Source of the DNA: Liopterus haemorrhoidalis
Lineage: Eukaryota; Arthropoda; Insecta; Coleoptera; Dytiscidae
Direction of reading: 5' to 3'
Assembly: GCA_963971575.1 (NCBI GenBank)
Contig: OZ020611.1
Location: 202,726,419 to 202,790,418 of the forward strand
DNA: 64,000 bases
Each line of letters begins with the position of its first letter. Position 1 is the first letter of the stretch. Shown piece after piece: positions 1-9,984 of this stretch. A program made the position numbers and the translations under genes. Below the pieces are notes generated by a model. That model had not been told where the DNA came from and made no database searches. It saw only the letters and a program-made list of their open reading frames with translations.

Positions 1-255
1 AATTCAGAAACTACCGCTAGAGGCGCTGGAATCTTAAAAAATTAATTTTTATTAAAATTAGTACACAAAATATAAGCGCCATCTATTGTGATATAACAAT
101 ACTAATAGTGTTAGTTCTTATTCTTCTTAGCAGTTAGCAGAATACGAAAAAATAAGAAGAAACTTCTAATTTTTGCAAACAATGCGAACGACCTACGACG
201 CCAACACACTTTTTCTTTTTGAGTCTTGTTGACACTTTCCCAGTTGTTATTCCTC

Positions 256-405
256 CTATCCCTGAATTTTTGTAAGTTGTCATTAGCTATTTTTTATATA
301 TTGAAGTTGGCTTTTCCTGAACAAAATGATCAAAAGCTTCAATTAATCGGTAAAAGTAACTGAATTGAAAATCTAGTTCCGCCTAAACCAAAGGAACAGA
401 CTTTA
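256..405 (+). repeat. Small inverted-repeat element, family M3, copy 1 (partial)
   Basis: It ends in a TAGTTCCGCCTAAACC-type terminus near 375-392 and shares its interior (TGTAAGTTGTCA, then ACAAAATGATCAAAAGC) with copies at 553-677 and 20577-20753. The left terminus seen in the 20-kb copy is not recognisable here. It is a non-coding MITE-like repeat; the superfamily is not determined. Confidence 0.5.
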
Positions 406-552
406 TTTCAACTTAAAAAAGTAGAAAAATATATAATACTGTGTATGACAGTGTTATTTTTATGTTAAATAATATAAAATTAACATTAAGATTACTATAT
501 TAGTATTGTAATAAAATCCAATATTTCATTTTAGAAATTTATTTATTTATTG

Positions 553-677
553 ATTGATTGAAGCTTTTGATCATTTTGTTCAGGAAAAGTCAACTTCAAT
601 ATATAAAAAAATGTGTAATGAAAATGAAAATTGCGGTTAGTTCCGCCTAATCGTTTGGAATAGACTGTAGGTACAAA
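553..677 (-). repeat. Small inverted-repeat element, family M3, copy 2 (inverted)
   Basis: This is the reverse complement of the left half of copy 1: GAAGCTTTTGATCATTTTG at about 561 mirrors the 322-340 stretch. It ends in TTAGTTCCGCCTAATCG followed by TTTGGAATAGACTGTA. Copies 1 and 2 therefore face each other and could pair as a long hairpin with the AT-rich 410-550 stretch as loop. Confidence 0.5.
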
Positions 678-859
678 TTAGGATTATTATATTGGGTATA
701 ATAATATTAATGTGAAATTAATTACTATTAAAAAGGAATATTTATATTTCAAAATCTAATAAATGCTGTATTATGTGTTACTTTTTTCGTATTTTATCAT
801 TACATTATTAAATAAAATCTATATAATATAAATAAATAGCTTTTTTAATATTAATAAAA

Positions 860-915
860 CATCGATGTTTCCGATACATCGATGTTTTTCCTTCGATGTT
901 GACTTCGATGTTGTA
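860..915. repeat. Short TCGATGTT-rich minisatellite
   Basis: About five spaced copies of (A)TCGATGTT occur within roughly 55 bases, immediately upstream of the mariner relic. No function is evident. Confidence 0.45.
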
Positions 916-991
916 TCTTGAAAAAAATCATCTCGGCGAATTAAATCGTGAACATTTTCTAGCGAATATTTTTTACAACTTTCGACGTTGA

Positions 992-1420
992 TTAACCCAA
1001 CAACAGTGCATCGATGAACCTAATTCGATTTTTGTTGATGAAGCACCATCAAGGACTACTGTTAATCGATGGTTTGCCGACTTCAATCATTGCCGTAGTT
1101 CGCTTAAGGACGAATTTCGCGAAGGTCGTCCAAAATCGGTTGTTGTTTCGGAAAACAATGATGCTGTGCGTGAACTGATACTGCAAGATCGTCATATGAC
1201 TTATCGTGAGATTGCGGTATCCTTGGGCATTAGTGGGACCAGCATACATTCACTATTGCATGAACATTTGGCTGTCAAAAAGATTTGTCGCGTTGGATCC
1301 CACATAATTTGACAATCGCAGTAGAAAAAACCTCAATCGGAATGGAAACAGTGCTTCGAAAATCGGTTCAAACGCATGCAAAAGTGTATTGATCTTCATG
1401 GAGAATATTTAAAAAAATAA
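992..1420 (+). pseudogene. Mariner transposase relic with large internal deletion
   Basis: The frame from 992 reads LTQQQCIDE, then DEAPSRTTVNRWFADFN and EFREGRPKSVV, and on to the second helix-turn-helix (YREIAVSLGISGTSIHSLLHEH). This is the paired DNA-binding region of mariner-family transposases. A one-base shift near 1285 moves the reading to RWIPHNLTIA. At about 1325-1335 the text jumps straight to the transposase C-terminus (PQSEWKQCFENRFKRMQKCI, then DLHGEYLKK and stop at 1418-1420). The whole DDD catalytic domain is missing, so only about 140 of the ~345 codons usual for the family remain. No clear start codon or matching terminal repeats were found. Confidence 0.85.
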
Positions 1421-2646
1421 AATAAAGCTACTTTTGTTGATAAATAATTGTTTTTGATCTCAAATCCCGAAATATAAAAGGTGACACTCGTAATAATAAT
1501 TTTTGAATTTGGTGGCTGGAATAAGAGCGTCAACTAAATTATTTTGGTATCTTTGTGCAGCAAGAAGGGAAAAAATGTAGCATCTTTTCATCTGAAGTCT
1601 TGATATATAGGTTTTTTAAAACGCGACACTAGATTATTATTCGAGAAAAGCCCTAGAGATGTTTTATCAACTGTCTTATCAAATATAATAAATAGCCTTA
1701 ATAATTAGATTTCCAAGAAAACCTTGAACTTTTCGTTTCATTAAATATCTTGTAAGTTTGTGCTATCTTATACCGTGAAACGTATATTTATCTTTATATA
1801 TCTTATTTGAAATTCATGTCGGTTTGTTGAAAACATTGAAATAGAAAACATTGGTTTCAACAATTCTTGCTCCAATTGTTTGAAAAAATATCGATTTATA
1901 AAATATCTGCGAAGTGTAAGAACTGTCAATGTGATAAAAGACGTATTTTAACGGATATCGTATTGAAGTTCAGAGGAAACGTATAAATAACCTCCATCGA
2001 GTATAATCGAATTTTAAAAACGCTATTTTTACTGGAAATTTGGTTTTTATTTCGTGGTGAAAGTTGGGACAATGAATTTTAGCTGTATATTCATAAATGA
2101 TTTAACAAAGTTATTTTTTATTAGCTTTATGAAATTGCTCTTTGTTTGCTTGGTTTCTAGGTAAATTTTGGTTGATTTAAAATGCAATAAAATGAAAATA
2201 AATCTCTAGGAATCGTATTTAGGACCGCATATAATTTAACTTTCATTTCTAATAAGTTCTGTAATAAATACGAAACAGTAAATAATTTTATATAAACGCA
2301 TTATTTGGAGCAATTATTTGCGGAATATAAAGACCTGAAATCCTATCCTTTGCAACACAAATGCGAGCTCTTTCAAGAACATTTCTCATAAGATTTACAT
2401 AAATTTCAAGATATTTAATTTATTGTTGCCCTGATATTGTTCTTCAATTGTTTAACCTACGTTAGCTTGTTGAGATAGACACGTTCTTTAAGATAACCCG
2501 CACAGAATAAAATCTGGAGCATTTAAATCTGATGATCTTGACGGGTAATTGATGTTTTGCTTCCGGAGATTACTCGGTCTGAAACATTCTCTTCAACATT
2601 TCGATTGTGGCCAGGGGCGTGAGTTCATATTTTGGTTCAATTTACG
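1421..2646. other. AT-rich intergenic DNA, nothing recognised
   Basis: No open frame with recognisable protein similarity and no paired terminal repeats were seen. The end of the mariner relic's element probably lies near 1485 (AAAGGTGACACTCG). Confidence 0.4.
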
Positions 2647-3250
2647 GTTTTAAAAATTAAATGCAATATTTGCCCAAATATAACTAGAATTTTGAAAAAA
2701 ATAATTTAAACACAATAATAATGCAAAATAAACAGAAAAAATATAATTGTCCCGAGACCGGAGCGAACCATAGTTTGCAAATTAGAACGGAAGCATGCTG
2801 GCCATTACACTATCAAAGCATGCTGGTTTACTGTCTTTCATAAGTTATTAAATATTTTACATGGTCAAGCAAAAAACACAAAAAATGCGTTATTTTCCGA
2901 AAACATAATCTGATCAAAAACTCCTGTTGTACTATTCCGGTTCACACAAATGTACATTACTTAATTTTGTTCGTAAATCTACGTACTAAGGGCTTTCATT
3001 TGATACCCTTCTCAGAATTTAAAAAAAATATATTTTTTTTCGATGAGTAGATATTTATTTATATGTTTAGGGGGATATGTCTTTTAGATGTTTTAGTATT
3101 TTTGTGCGGGTCAAGGAGTTGTATGAGCATGCCAAATTTCAACTCTCTAGGTTTAGCCGTTTGGCTACAAATTTTACCGAACAGACAGATAGACAGACAG
3201 GCAGACAGACAGACAGACAGACAGACATACAGGCAGACAGACATACAGGC

Positions 3251-3307
<57 letters not shown>

Positions 3308-3424
3308 GGTAGACAGACAGACAGGCAGGCAGGCAGACAGGCAGGCAGGCAGGCAGACAGACAGACAAACGACAAAATGACTGTATAAGAGTTTTTTGGT
3401 CATACCTACAAAACCCTAAAAATG
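2647..3424 (+). repeat. DR1 dispersed repeat, copy 1 (5'-truncated)
   Basis: It carries the conserved DR1 order: ATATAACTAGAATTTTG, a reverse-oriented tRNA-like segment (about 2745-2830), AATGCGTTATTTTCCG, a CTTTCATTTGATACCC block, GCATGCCAAATTTCAACTC, GCCGTTTGGCTACAA, a CAGA microsatellite, and the terminus CATACCTACAAAACCCTAAA. The hairpin end and first ~250 bases of full copies are absent. The stretch TGCACATTTTTGGC...ATCGCGTC found in other copies is also missing here. No coding content. Confidence 0.8.
3179..3368 (+). repeat. (CAGA)n microsatellite inside DR1
   Basis: About 190 bases of CAGA repeats with interruptions (CAGG, TAGA, CATA). Apparent cysteine-rich or RQTD-rich open frames across it are products of the 4-bp repeat, not genes. 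Other DR1 copies have the same repeat at the same place with very different lengths. Confidence 0.95.
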
Positions 3425-3445
3425 ATCGAGAAAAAACAAAAGGGG

Positions 3446-3472
3446 GGGCCATATTAAGACCTTCGCCTCTAC
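3446..3472. repeat. Solitary terminus of the 32.8-kb pogo-like element family
   Basis: GGCCATATTAAGACCTTCGC then CTCTA matches the right terminal repeat of the element at 32810-33725. The preceding bases (GAGAAAAAACAAAAGG) also match that element's subterminal sequence. It abuts the DR1 terminus, and no left end is visible. Confidence 0.6.
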
Positions 3473-4470
3473 GTTATAATTGAAAATAAAAATCTTCATA
3501 TGTCAACTTTTGAAGATTACATTGTTTATTATGAGGTTAGTTGTTTATTTTTTTGTCTATATATAAACACATTAAAGAACTAAACCATAATTTAGAGCAA
3601 GGCTGAGGAAAATGACGAGGGCCACTAGAAGTACAAGTGGAACATGTTTGTTGACTAACGATATTATCCTGTAATTTATAAGGATAACAAAATTACCTTT
3701 TAATTCCAGTGTAATAGAAATAAAAGTACGGGTTATTACTGCGTGTAATACGATAAAACTAAGTGCATTAGATCTCATGATTAAAAGTAAATTTATTTTG
3801 GATCAACTCCAGATTTTGTAGATAAAACTTGGAGAGAATTCATTTATTTTACGAGCAAACATTTATTTGGTATATAATGACAGAAAAATTAGAAAATATT
3901 TGTAAATATTAATAACAAAAATGTAATGTAGCGAGCCCGGTACGTTACTGTAAAACGTATCATTTATTGTCCACTAGGTAGAGAGCCTGTGATATTATAT
4001 AAAGTCTAATTTCAAACTGAAATGAGATTTCTGACTAAAGGAGTTCGGGTAGTAGGCGTGAGTGTTATCCAGGGTTCATCATTACGATATGTAAATTAAA
4101 TGATATGTATTTGTACTTACCAACCGACTGATCAGGCATCTAGTAATTAGTCTGGATCTGAGCTGTGCACTTAAGTTCTTAAGGTGAAGGTTTACACACG
4201 TTAAGTAAGATGGTTTAAAATTAATGAATTTGATTTTTTGAAAGTAATATTTACAATTAGTTTAAATGTTAAATATATATGTACGAAAATAATGATAAGA
4301 TAAAACAAAGGGAATCGGATAGACCACCAGAATGCCGACACAGTGCCTGTACGAAGTCAACAACTTAGATCTTAACACTAATCGGACTGAATACTTTCTG
4401 ATCTTCTCTTCAGATAGACGTGTCTTTTTATAAGACATTTTTAGGCATTTCGTGGAAAAAGCGTTTAATG
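3473..4470. other. AT-rich intergenic DNA, nothing recognised
   Basis: The short open frames show no recognisable similarity. No repeats shared with the rest of the window were noticed. Confidence 0.35.
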
Positions 4471-4539
4471 TTGTTCAAGGGGACGCCCGTGTTCAAAGTT
4501 ATTAAGCAATAACTCTGAACAAATGTCTCCTTGAACAAT
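4471..4539. repeat. Long imperfect hairpin (~31-bp stem, 4-nt loop)
   Basis: TTGTTCAAGGGGAC...TGTTCAAAGTTATT (4471-4503) pairs with AATAACTCTGAACA...GTCTCCTTGAACAA (4508-4538) around the loop AAGC, with a few mismatches in mid-stem. The shape suits either a very small MITE or a precursor-miRNA-like hairpin. The sequence alone does not separate these. Confidence 0.55.
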
Positions 4540-4843
4540 GAACCATTTAAAAGTATATTTCTATATTAACGTGCTATAAACTTAAGGTTTCTAATTTTAT
4601 TTTACTATCTGGATTTTTACAAACATATACCCTTGTAAAATCATAAAAAAACCTACAACCTCCTTTTAAAAAAATGATCGAGACGGGTGATTTGTGAAAG
4701 TTTTAGCCTTTGTTCTGGCAGACTAGCCGATTCGTTAGAATAATACTAGGCGTCAAAAGATATACAGGATAATTTCGACTATAATCGTTTGACATGAGAA
4801 ATTTGTTTTTCCTTGACTAGCTATTCTAATTGATTCACGGTAA

Positions 4844-5855
4844 GTTCATCGAAAGCAAATTCATCGAAAATCAATTCATCGAAAACGAGTTCAACGAAAA
4901 CGAGTTCATCGAAAACAAGTTCATCGAAAGCAAATTCATCGAAAATCAATTCATCGAATGATCAATTCATCGAATCGTCAATTCATCGATAAAACTTATT
5001 TTTTATATATTTGAGAGGAATGCCGAATTGGTAAGCCAAAAAACCAGTGGTCAGTAAAAGTTGACAGACTACACTTATTAAATAACTATCATACTTGGTC
5101 TATTATATTGGCCTTTATATATAAACATGTCTAATAATAATTATAATAAATAATACAGTAATCCCCCGAGATACGTAATTAATGCGGATCGTAGACTTTT
5201 GGGTAACTTGAATTTTACGTAAGTCGAATTGGAATTCTTATAAAGGAACAAAAGAAATATAAACTACATAAATACGTATATAAAAGAAACAAGACAAAAA
5301 TAAATTGAAATTTATTTACATATACTATTCTATATGTACATACATACAAATAGAAAATAATTCTTTGTAAAAATGTTACTCTACTCAAAAAAATTTTCAT
5401 TTTACGTAACTGCGAATTTACGTAAGTCGCGTGTTACGTATCTCGGTAGATTATTGTATAACAATATTAATGGTACTTATTGTGTTATCTGTTACCACAT
5501 TTTTAATATATAATTTTTGCAAATTTAAATTAAGTTTTAGTGAGATCATTTTTGATGCATATTTGAGGATAATCAAAGAATCAAAGAATATTTTTTTTAT
5601 AAACCATATAAAATTGTTTATGCAATTATTTCTTAGTCTGTCTACTTTTATTGACCACTGCTTTTTTGACTTTCCTTAATCACCTCGGCATTCCTCTCAA
5701 ATATTTACAAAACATATATTTTTCGTTGAATTGATGATTCGATGAATTTACTTTCGATGAAATCGTTTTCGATGAACTCGTTTTCGATGAACTTGTTTTC
5801 GATGAATTGATTTTCGATTAATTTACTTTCGATGAATTTATTTTCGATGAACTCG
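4844..5855. mobile_element. Fold-back element with 15-bp repeat arms
   Basis: The left arm (4844-4989) is about nine tandem 15-bp units of the form TTCATCGAAAACAAG. The right arm (5722-5855) is the same repeat in the opposite orientation (TTTTCGATGAACTCG). Inside the arrays a 20-bp sequence is perfectly inverted: ATATTTGAGAGGAATGCCGA at 5007-5026 and its complement at 5685-5704. The core is interrupted by a TA-flanked element at 5156-5456. This arrangement, inverted arrays of short direct repeats, is typical of fold-back (FB-type) elements. The apparent FIEN/FIES peptide repeats are translation of the 15-bp unit and not a gene. Exact outer ends and target duplication are not resolved. Confidence 0.7.
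5156..5456. mobile_element. Pogo/Tigger-like non-autonomous element, TA-flanked
   Basis: It begins CAGTAATCCCCCGAGATACG and ends CGTATCTCGGTAGATTATTG, which are inverted copies of each other with few mismatches. TA flanks it on both sides (5154-5155 and 5457-5458). Length is 301 bp. CAG termini followed by CCCCCG and a TA target fit pogo/Tigger-type elements. Subterminal ACGTAAGTCG motifs recur near both ends. There is no transposase coding. Confidence 0.75.
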
Positions 5856-6159
5856 TCGGTTACCATTCTAATTGTATCTGCGAGAGCTCCCGAAGTAATT
5901 ACTGCTAATGTTTGAATGATGTTTCTTGTTTGGATTTTTGCAGTTATTTTCTTAAAGTGTTGTTTGTAAGTAAAAGTTACTGATCTATTCAAACCTACCA
6001 AGAAATATACAGAGCCGTGCGGTCTTATTTTGGAGCCTGGAGCAGACACTCTTACAGGCGCCTATATACTGAGGAGACAAATTATTAAAGCTGCCACCTT
6101 ATTGCGAATGCAATACCTCCCCCACCGCAATAAAAGTATTTACTCACCATTTTTATATA

Positions 6160-6217
6160 CAGGTATCCCCCGACTTACGACCAAGTTCCGTTCCGAAGGG
6201 TTGGTCGTAAGTTGGGG
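6160..6217 (+). repeat. Pogo-like left end with a 17-bp hairpin
   Basis: TA (6158-6159) precedes CAGGTATCCCCCGACTTACG. The stretch 6167-6184 (ends TTACGACCAA) pairs with 6201-6217 (TTGGTCGTAAGTTGGGG) with one mismatch. It resembles a Tigger/pogo terminus; a matching right end was not found. Confidence 0.5.
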
Positions 6218-6580
6218 AATTTACAAAATTTCAAAATATGTATACATATCTTACCCCCAGGATATTCTTTTTGCAAATTCTTATTAAATTTGCAAAAACG
6301 TTTTTTCGACGACAAAATGAATGTTAAGGGTGACGAAATTAATAATAAATATTAATGCAAGTCAAAGTCACAGTTTTAAACACCAATAATTAAGCTCGAT
6401 ATTAGTACCCTAATAATATTATTATTATTAAAGTCATACACTGACACTAACTGTAAAAGACATCTTACAACTGACTAAACTCAAAACACGGAAATAAATG
6501 CACTCACTAAACGTGATTATCTATTGTCTATGGCTAGAAGAGGACACATTGTTAGATGCAATAAAAACGTTTGTTTAGAT

Positions 6581-6913
6581 CAGTGTTTATAATAGGTGTG
6601 CCGCGGCACTTTAGTGCACCGCAAAATTTCCCGAGTGTGCCGCGAAATCTTAAAATAAAAAACTGGCGTCGTTTTTATTTTAACATCATTGTCCGAATAT
6701 ACGTACAATACCATTAAATAAGAATAAAGTACACGATGGATCTTTTTATGACGAATTGAAATTGACATATCCTGAATACAGGGATCGGCATTCAGGAGCC
6801 AACACTATTTGAATAAAGACCAATTAGACTTCTTCTACAACTACGTAGGTACGCCGCGCAATTTTTCTTTTTTGGAAAATGTGCCACGAGAGTAACAAGA
6901 TTTAGAAACACTG
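6581..6913. mobile_element. hAT MITE nested in the 6010-7676 element
   Basis: Ends CAGTGTTTATAATAGGTGTG and the complement of CAGTGTTTCTAAATCTTG. The 8-bp duplication GTTTAGAT is perfect (6573-6580 and 6914-6921). Subterminal GTGCCGCGGCAC is characteristic of a widespread hAT MITE type. Length 333 bp, non-coding. Confidence 0.85.
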
Positions 6914-7684
6914 GTTTAGATGCTGCAAACCTATGATAATAATTTAGCGGTTTTATTGTATTTATACCGCCTCGCCTAACAGTCTTCTCTTTATCTATCG
7001 AAGTGCATTGTTACTTATTCCAGAGTGGGGAGCGGAGACCTCGTCAAAGGTCGGATCCCGCACGAATTAAAATTGCTTTCTGGAACAGGTTCTAATATTT
7101 ATTTTATAAATAATTTAAATACACTTCGCTGCCGAGCTGTTTCTGAATGAGGGATTTACGGGAAAATAAATAGGCTTACGGGACGATTTTAGGTACCGAT
7201 ATTAAAGCGGGACATGGATTGGTAATCCATCACTAAAAAGCCTAATATATCCCAAAAAAAAAGCCTAATAAATATCCAACATTTGTGAAAATTTTCAATC
7301 GCTTTTCTTGCATTCGGCGTAAGAATCCTCTGTTTGGTTATCGCTATCGCTTTAGCTAGAGCGGCGTAGACGGAGTCTTGTAGATGCGGCGACAGCACTT
7401 ATTTACATTACATTGTAAGTTTACGATTACCTATATCTTCTTTCATTTATGTAGACAAAGTCACCGCTCATTTGTACGCTGACCAAATAAAATGTAATAT
7501 TTTTAAACAAAGATAAATAAACAACTAATTTATAAAGATGCAACAAGCAAATAATAAAATTTTTATTATGAAAATATTATAAAAATAAACAATAATGTTA
7601 AATATCTAAAAGGCGCCCTCGTTACCTAGGCGCCTGGAGCGACCACCCCATTGTTTCATGCCACCGTACGGCTCTGGAAATAAA

Positions 7685-8649
7685 CACATGACGGTATGAA
7701 AATTTCTTGGTTACATCCACAAAACTAAAAGGCTTGTATCCTTGGTTAGCATGATTCAATTCAAAGAAAATATAGAAATATTTCTCAGAATTTTTCCTTT
7801 TTTCAAAATCAGTTACGTAGTCTTCTCGGTAAAACATAATGAGATAACTAAATAAAATAACGAAATAAAGAAAGAACGTAGATGATGAAAAGAGTTAATC
7901 ATACAAAGGAATGACACGTCACTGAATTTTTAAAACGTCGTTTTTTTATCTCGTAGGTTTTTTAACAAAGAAAAATACTTTTATGTTTCTTTAAACAAAT
8001 ATTTGTGACAAGCGTTATTATTGTAAAAACGGATATTTTTAGAATCCTTCTGTTCACTTTTCTTTTCATAATACTCAAACTTTTAAAAATAAATGAGCCG
8101 ATCTAAAAAATACATTTCTTTCATATCAAAGAAAAAATAATAGAATGGGCATCGATAAGAAAGACCTAAGAAAAATTATAGTGAAGAATTATTATATATT
8201 TAATTATAGTTTGATTTAGTTAATTTAGCGTTTAATCAATTTTGGCATTAATAATTATGGTACAATAGCGAATATGCTGTAGTGGTTTAACTTAATAATA
8301 GATAACAGAAAACAGTGTTCTGTAATTTTTTAAATATATTTGTGAGTTTCAAATAACTTTTATATTTATATACACACATCGGAAAAGTCTAGAGGTATTG
8401 AAAAAAATATGAAAATATTTTGCTTAATGTACATTTAATGTTGTATTTCAATTAAAGTAGGCAATTATGAATAGTTGGCTATGGAAAACAAGTAAAAACA
8501 ACAACCAACAAGACAAAACAAATACAAATTTGACAAATTTTATTCATTACGTGATTCGTAGGTTGATCACATGTTTCATTTCAATTCGATTTAAAACGTT
8601 TATATTAATAATTGCAGTGTTTTTAAGTAGTGGCATTCTTTTTTAATAA
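7685..8649. other. AT-rich intergenic DNA, nothing recognised
   Basis: A minus-strand frame (7837 down to the hAT end at 7676) begins MFYREDYVTDFEKRKNSEKY but resembles nothing I know and is cut by the hAT element. Confidence 0.3.
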
Positions 8650-9868
8650 TGGAGCGACAGCATTTAACTGTCCACAAGATGAATCGTGCAAGGATCGTGC
8701 TTGGAGAAGTCCCACTTTCTCCAAGCTGGCTTCAGGCAAGTTGATGTTACCGAGCGGATAGGAGTTTCTCAAAATGTCAACAGTCAGTTATAGAGGCATT
8801 ACAGGGAAAGAGTGAGTCCTAAAGAACAAAATTCGGGACGTGGTCGCTGTACAACAGCAGGTCAATACAGATTTTTGGTCTTAAATGCTAGAAGACAACC
8901 TATTATTATAGCACCCCAATTGGTAAGGGAGTTACAGCGAGCGCATAACTTAACCGTTAGTCGCGATACTGTAAGAAATCGTCTCCACGAAGCTAATATT
9001 CTATCTCGACGACCAATCAGATGTCAACCCCACTCCAGTGGCAATCGCAGAGCAAGTTTAGACTGGTGTCACAATTTTCAATATTGGTGTGATAATGATT
9101 GGACTACAGTTTTGTTTACTGATAAGTCCAGATTGGGAATTCATCCATATTCTCGTCGAACAAGGGTATGGAGAGGATCCGGTATTTTGGAACGTTTGAG
9201 GCATGTCTAGGAAGTTCGCATTTACAGAGGTGGTACTGTATGGCATGGGGTGGGATAATCATTGGCAGTAGCCGGTCGCTATGGCGTAGTGGTCAGCTCA
9301 TTTGACTGCTAACCATGGGGGCTCGGGTTCGAATCCCGGTGATGGCATGGCTGTTTGTATTTGTTATAAAATTACTAATGTATCCATAATAAAAATAAAG
9401 ATATCCTGGTTAATGGCCATCGAAGCTAAGACCAAAAAAATTAATTAAAAAAAAAAGTCATTGGCAGTAGAACTGATCTTGTTTTTCCAATTGATTTTTA
9501 ACAGCACAACAATATTTGGACAATATTCTTTCACCTATTGTGTGTCCATTTCGTGGTGCTGTTGGTGATCAGTTTCATCTTGCCCAGGATAATGCTCGGT
9601 CACATGTTGCGGAATTTGTAAGGAACTGGATGGATAAGGAAGGTATTGTATTGATGTGATATCATGGCCAGCACAGTCACCGGATCTAAATCCGATTGAA
9701 CATGTGTGGGACTTGATTAAGAGAAGAATTTACTATAATTTTAGATTCAGAGAGCTTCTAAGATTAGAATGGGCACAGTTACCTCAAGAAGACATCGATA
9801 GTGTTATTTAGTCCATGAATCGCAAATGTAGGGCTGTGACCAACCAACGTGGTCGTACTCTCTATTAG
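8650..9868 (+). pseudogene. Tc1-like transposase relic
   Basis: From 8743 the frame reads DVTERIGVSQNVNSQL (first helix-turn-helix), then stop TAG at 8790, then GRCTTAGQYRFLVLNARRQP, TVRNRLHEANILSRRPIR and TVLFTDKSRLGIH, the first catalytic aspartate block. A SINE interrupts it at 9272-9457. Downstream, frame-shifted pieces give QDNARSHVAEFVRNWM (second Asp) and WPAQSPDLNPIEHVWD (catalytic Glu block), then LPQEDIDSVI and NQRGRTLY before TAG at 9866-9868. The order of motifs covers a full-length Tc1-family DDE transposase (~340 aa), but with several stops and frameshifts. It moved by cut-and-paste at TA sites; terminal repeats are no longer recognisable. Confidence 0.88.
9272..9457 (+). mobile_element. 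tRNA-derived SINE inside the Tc1 relic
   Basis: It is bounded by a perfect 13-bp target duplication TCATTGGCAGTAG (9259-9271 and 9458-9470). The head shows an RNA polymerase III A box (TGGCGTAGTGGTC, about 9283) and B box (GGGTTCGAATCCC, about 9334). The middle reads GACTGCTAACC, the anticodon-arm signature of tRNA-Ser(GCT), though no long variable arm follows. The short body ends in an A-rich tail. Length 186 bp. It relies on LINE machinery in trans. Acceptor-stem ends do not pair, so it is not a working tRNA gene. Confidence 0.88.
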
Positions 9869-9984
9869 CATGTGTTTTTTTTTTTTCATTTTTACAATTC
9901 TATACATTTTTTTTTTTCTTCAAATATTAAGTATATTTATAAATAACATGTAGCTTATTTTGTTATAAACTATTCTTTATTGAA

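Larger units (their letters stand above)
6010..7676. mobile_element. hAT-type non-autonomous element
   Basis: The left end CAGAGCCGTGCGGTC is mirrored by the right end (complement of CAGAGCCGTACGGTGG). It is flanked by 8-bp duplications GAAATATA (6002-6009) and GAAATAAA (7677-7684), 7 of 8 matching. CAG termini plus an 8-bp duplication are hAT hallmarks. A GGCGCCT motif recurs near both ends. No transposase frame was found in 1,667 bp. It hosts a smaller hAT at 6581-6913 and a pogo-like end at 6160. Confidence 0.65.

Noticed and set aside
3059..3452. Cysteine-rich frames (VCLSVCLS...) and RQTD-rich frames on both strands
   Set aside because: They are translations of the 4-bp CAGA microsatellite, which is open in all frames because four bases shift the frame evenly; the same occurs at 33.9 kb.
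5705..6049. 114-codon minus frame with FIEN/FIES peptide repeats
   Set aside because: It is produced by the 15-bp repeat of the fold-back arm (a multiple of three) and runs across element borders; no protein family resembles it.
9275..9350. Functional tRNA-Ser gene
   Set aside because: Acceptor stem does not pair and the variable arm is missing; target duplication and A-rich tail show a SINE.
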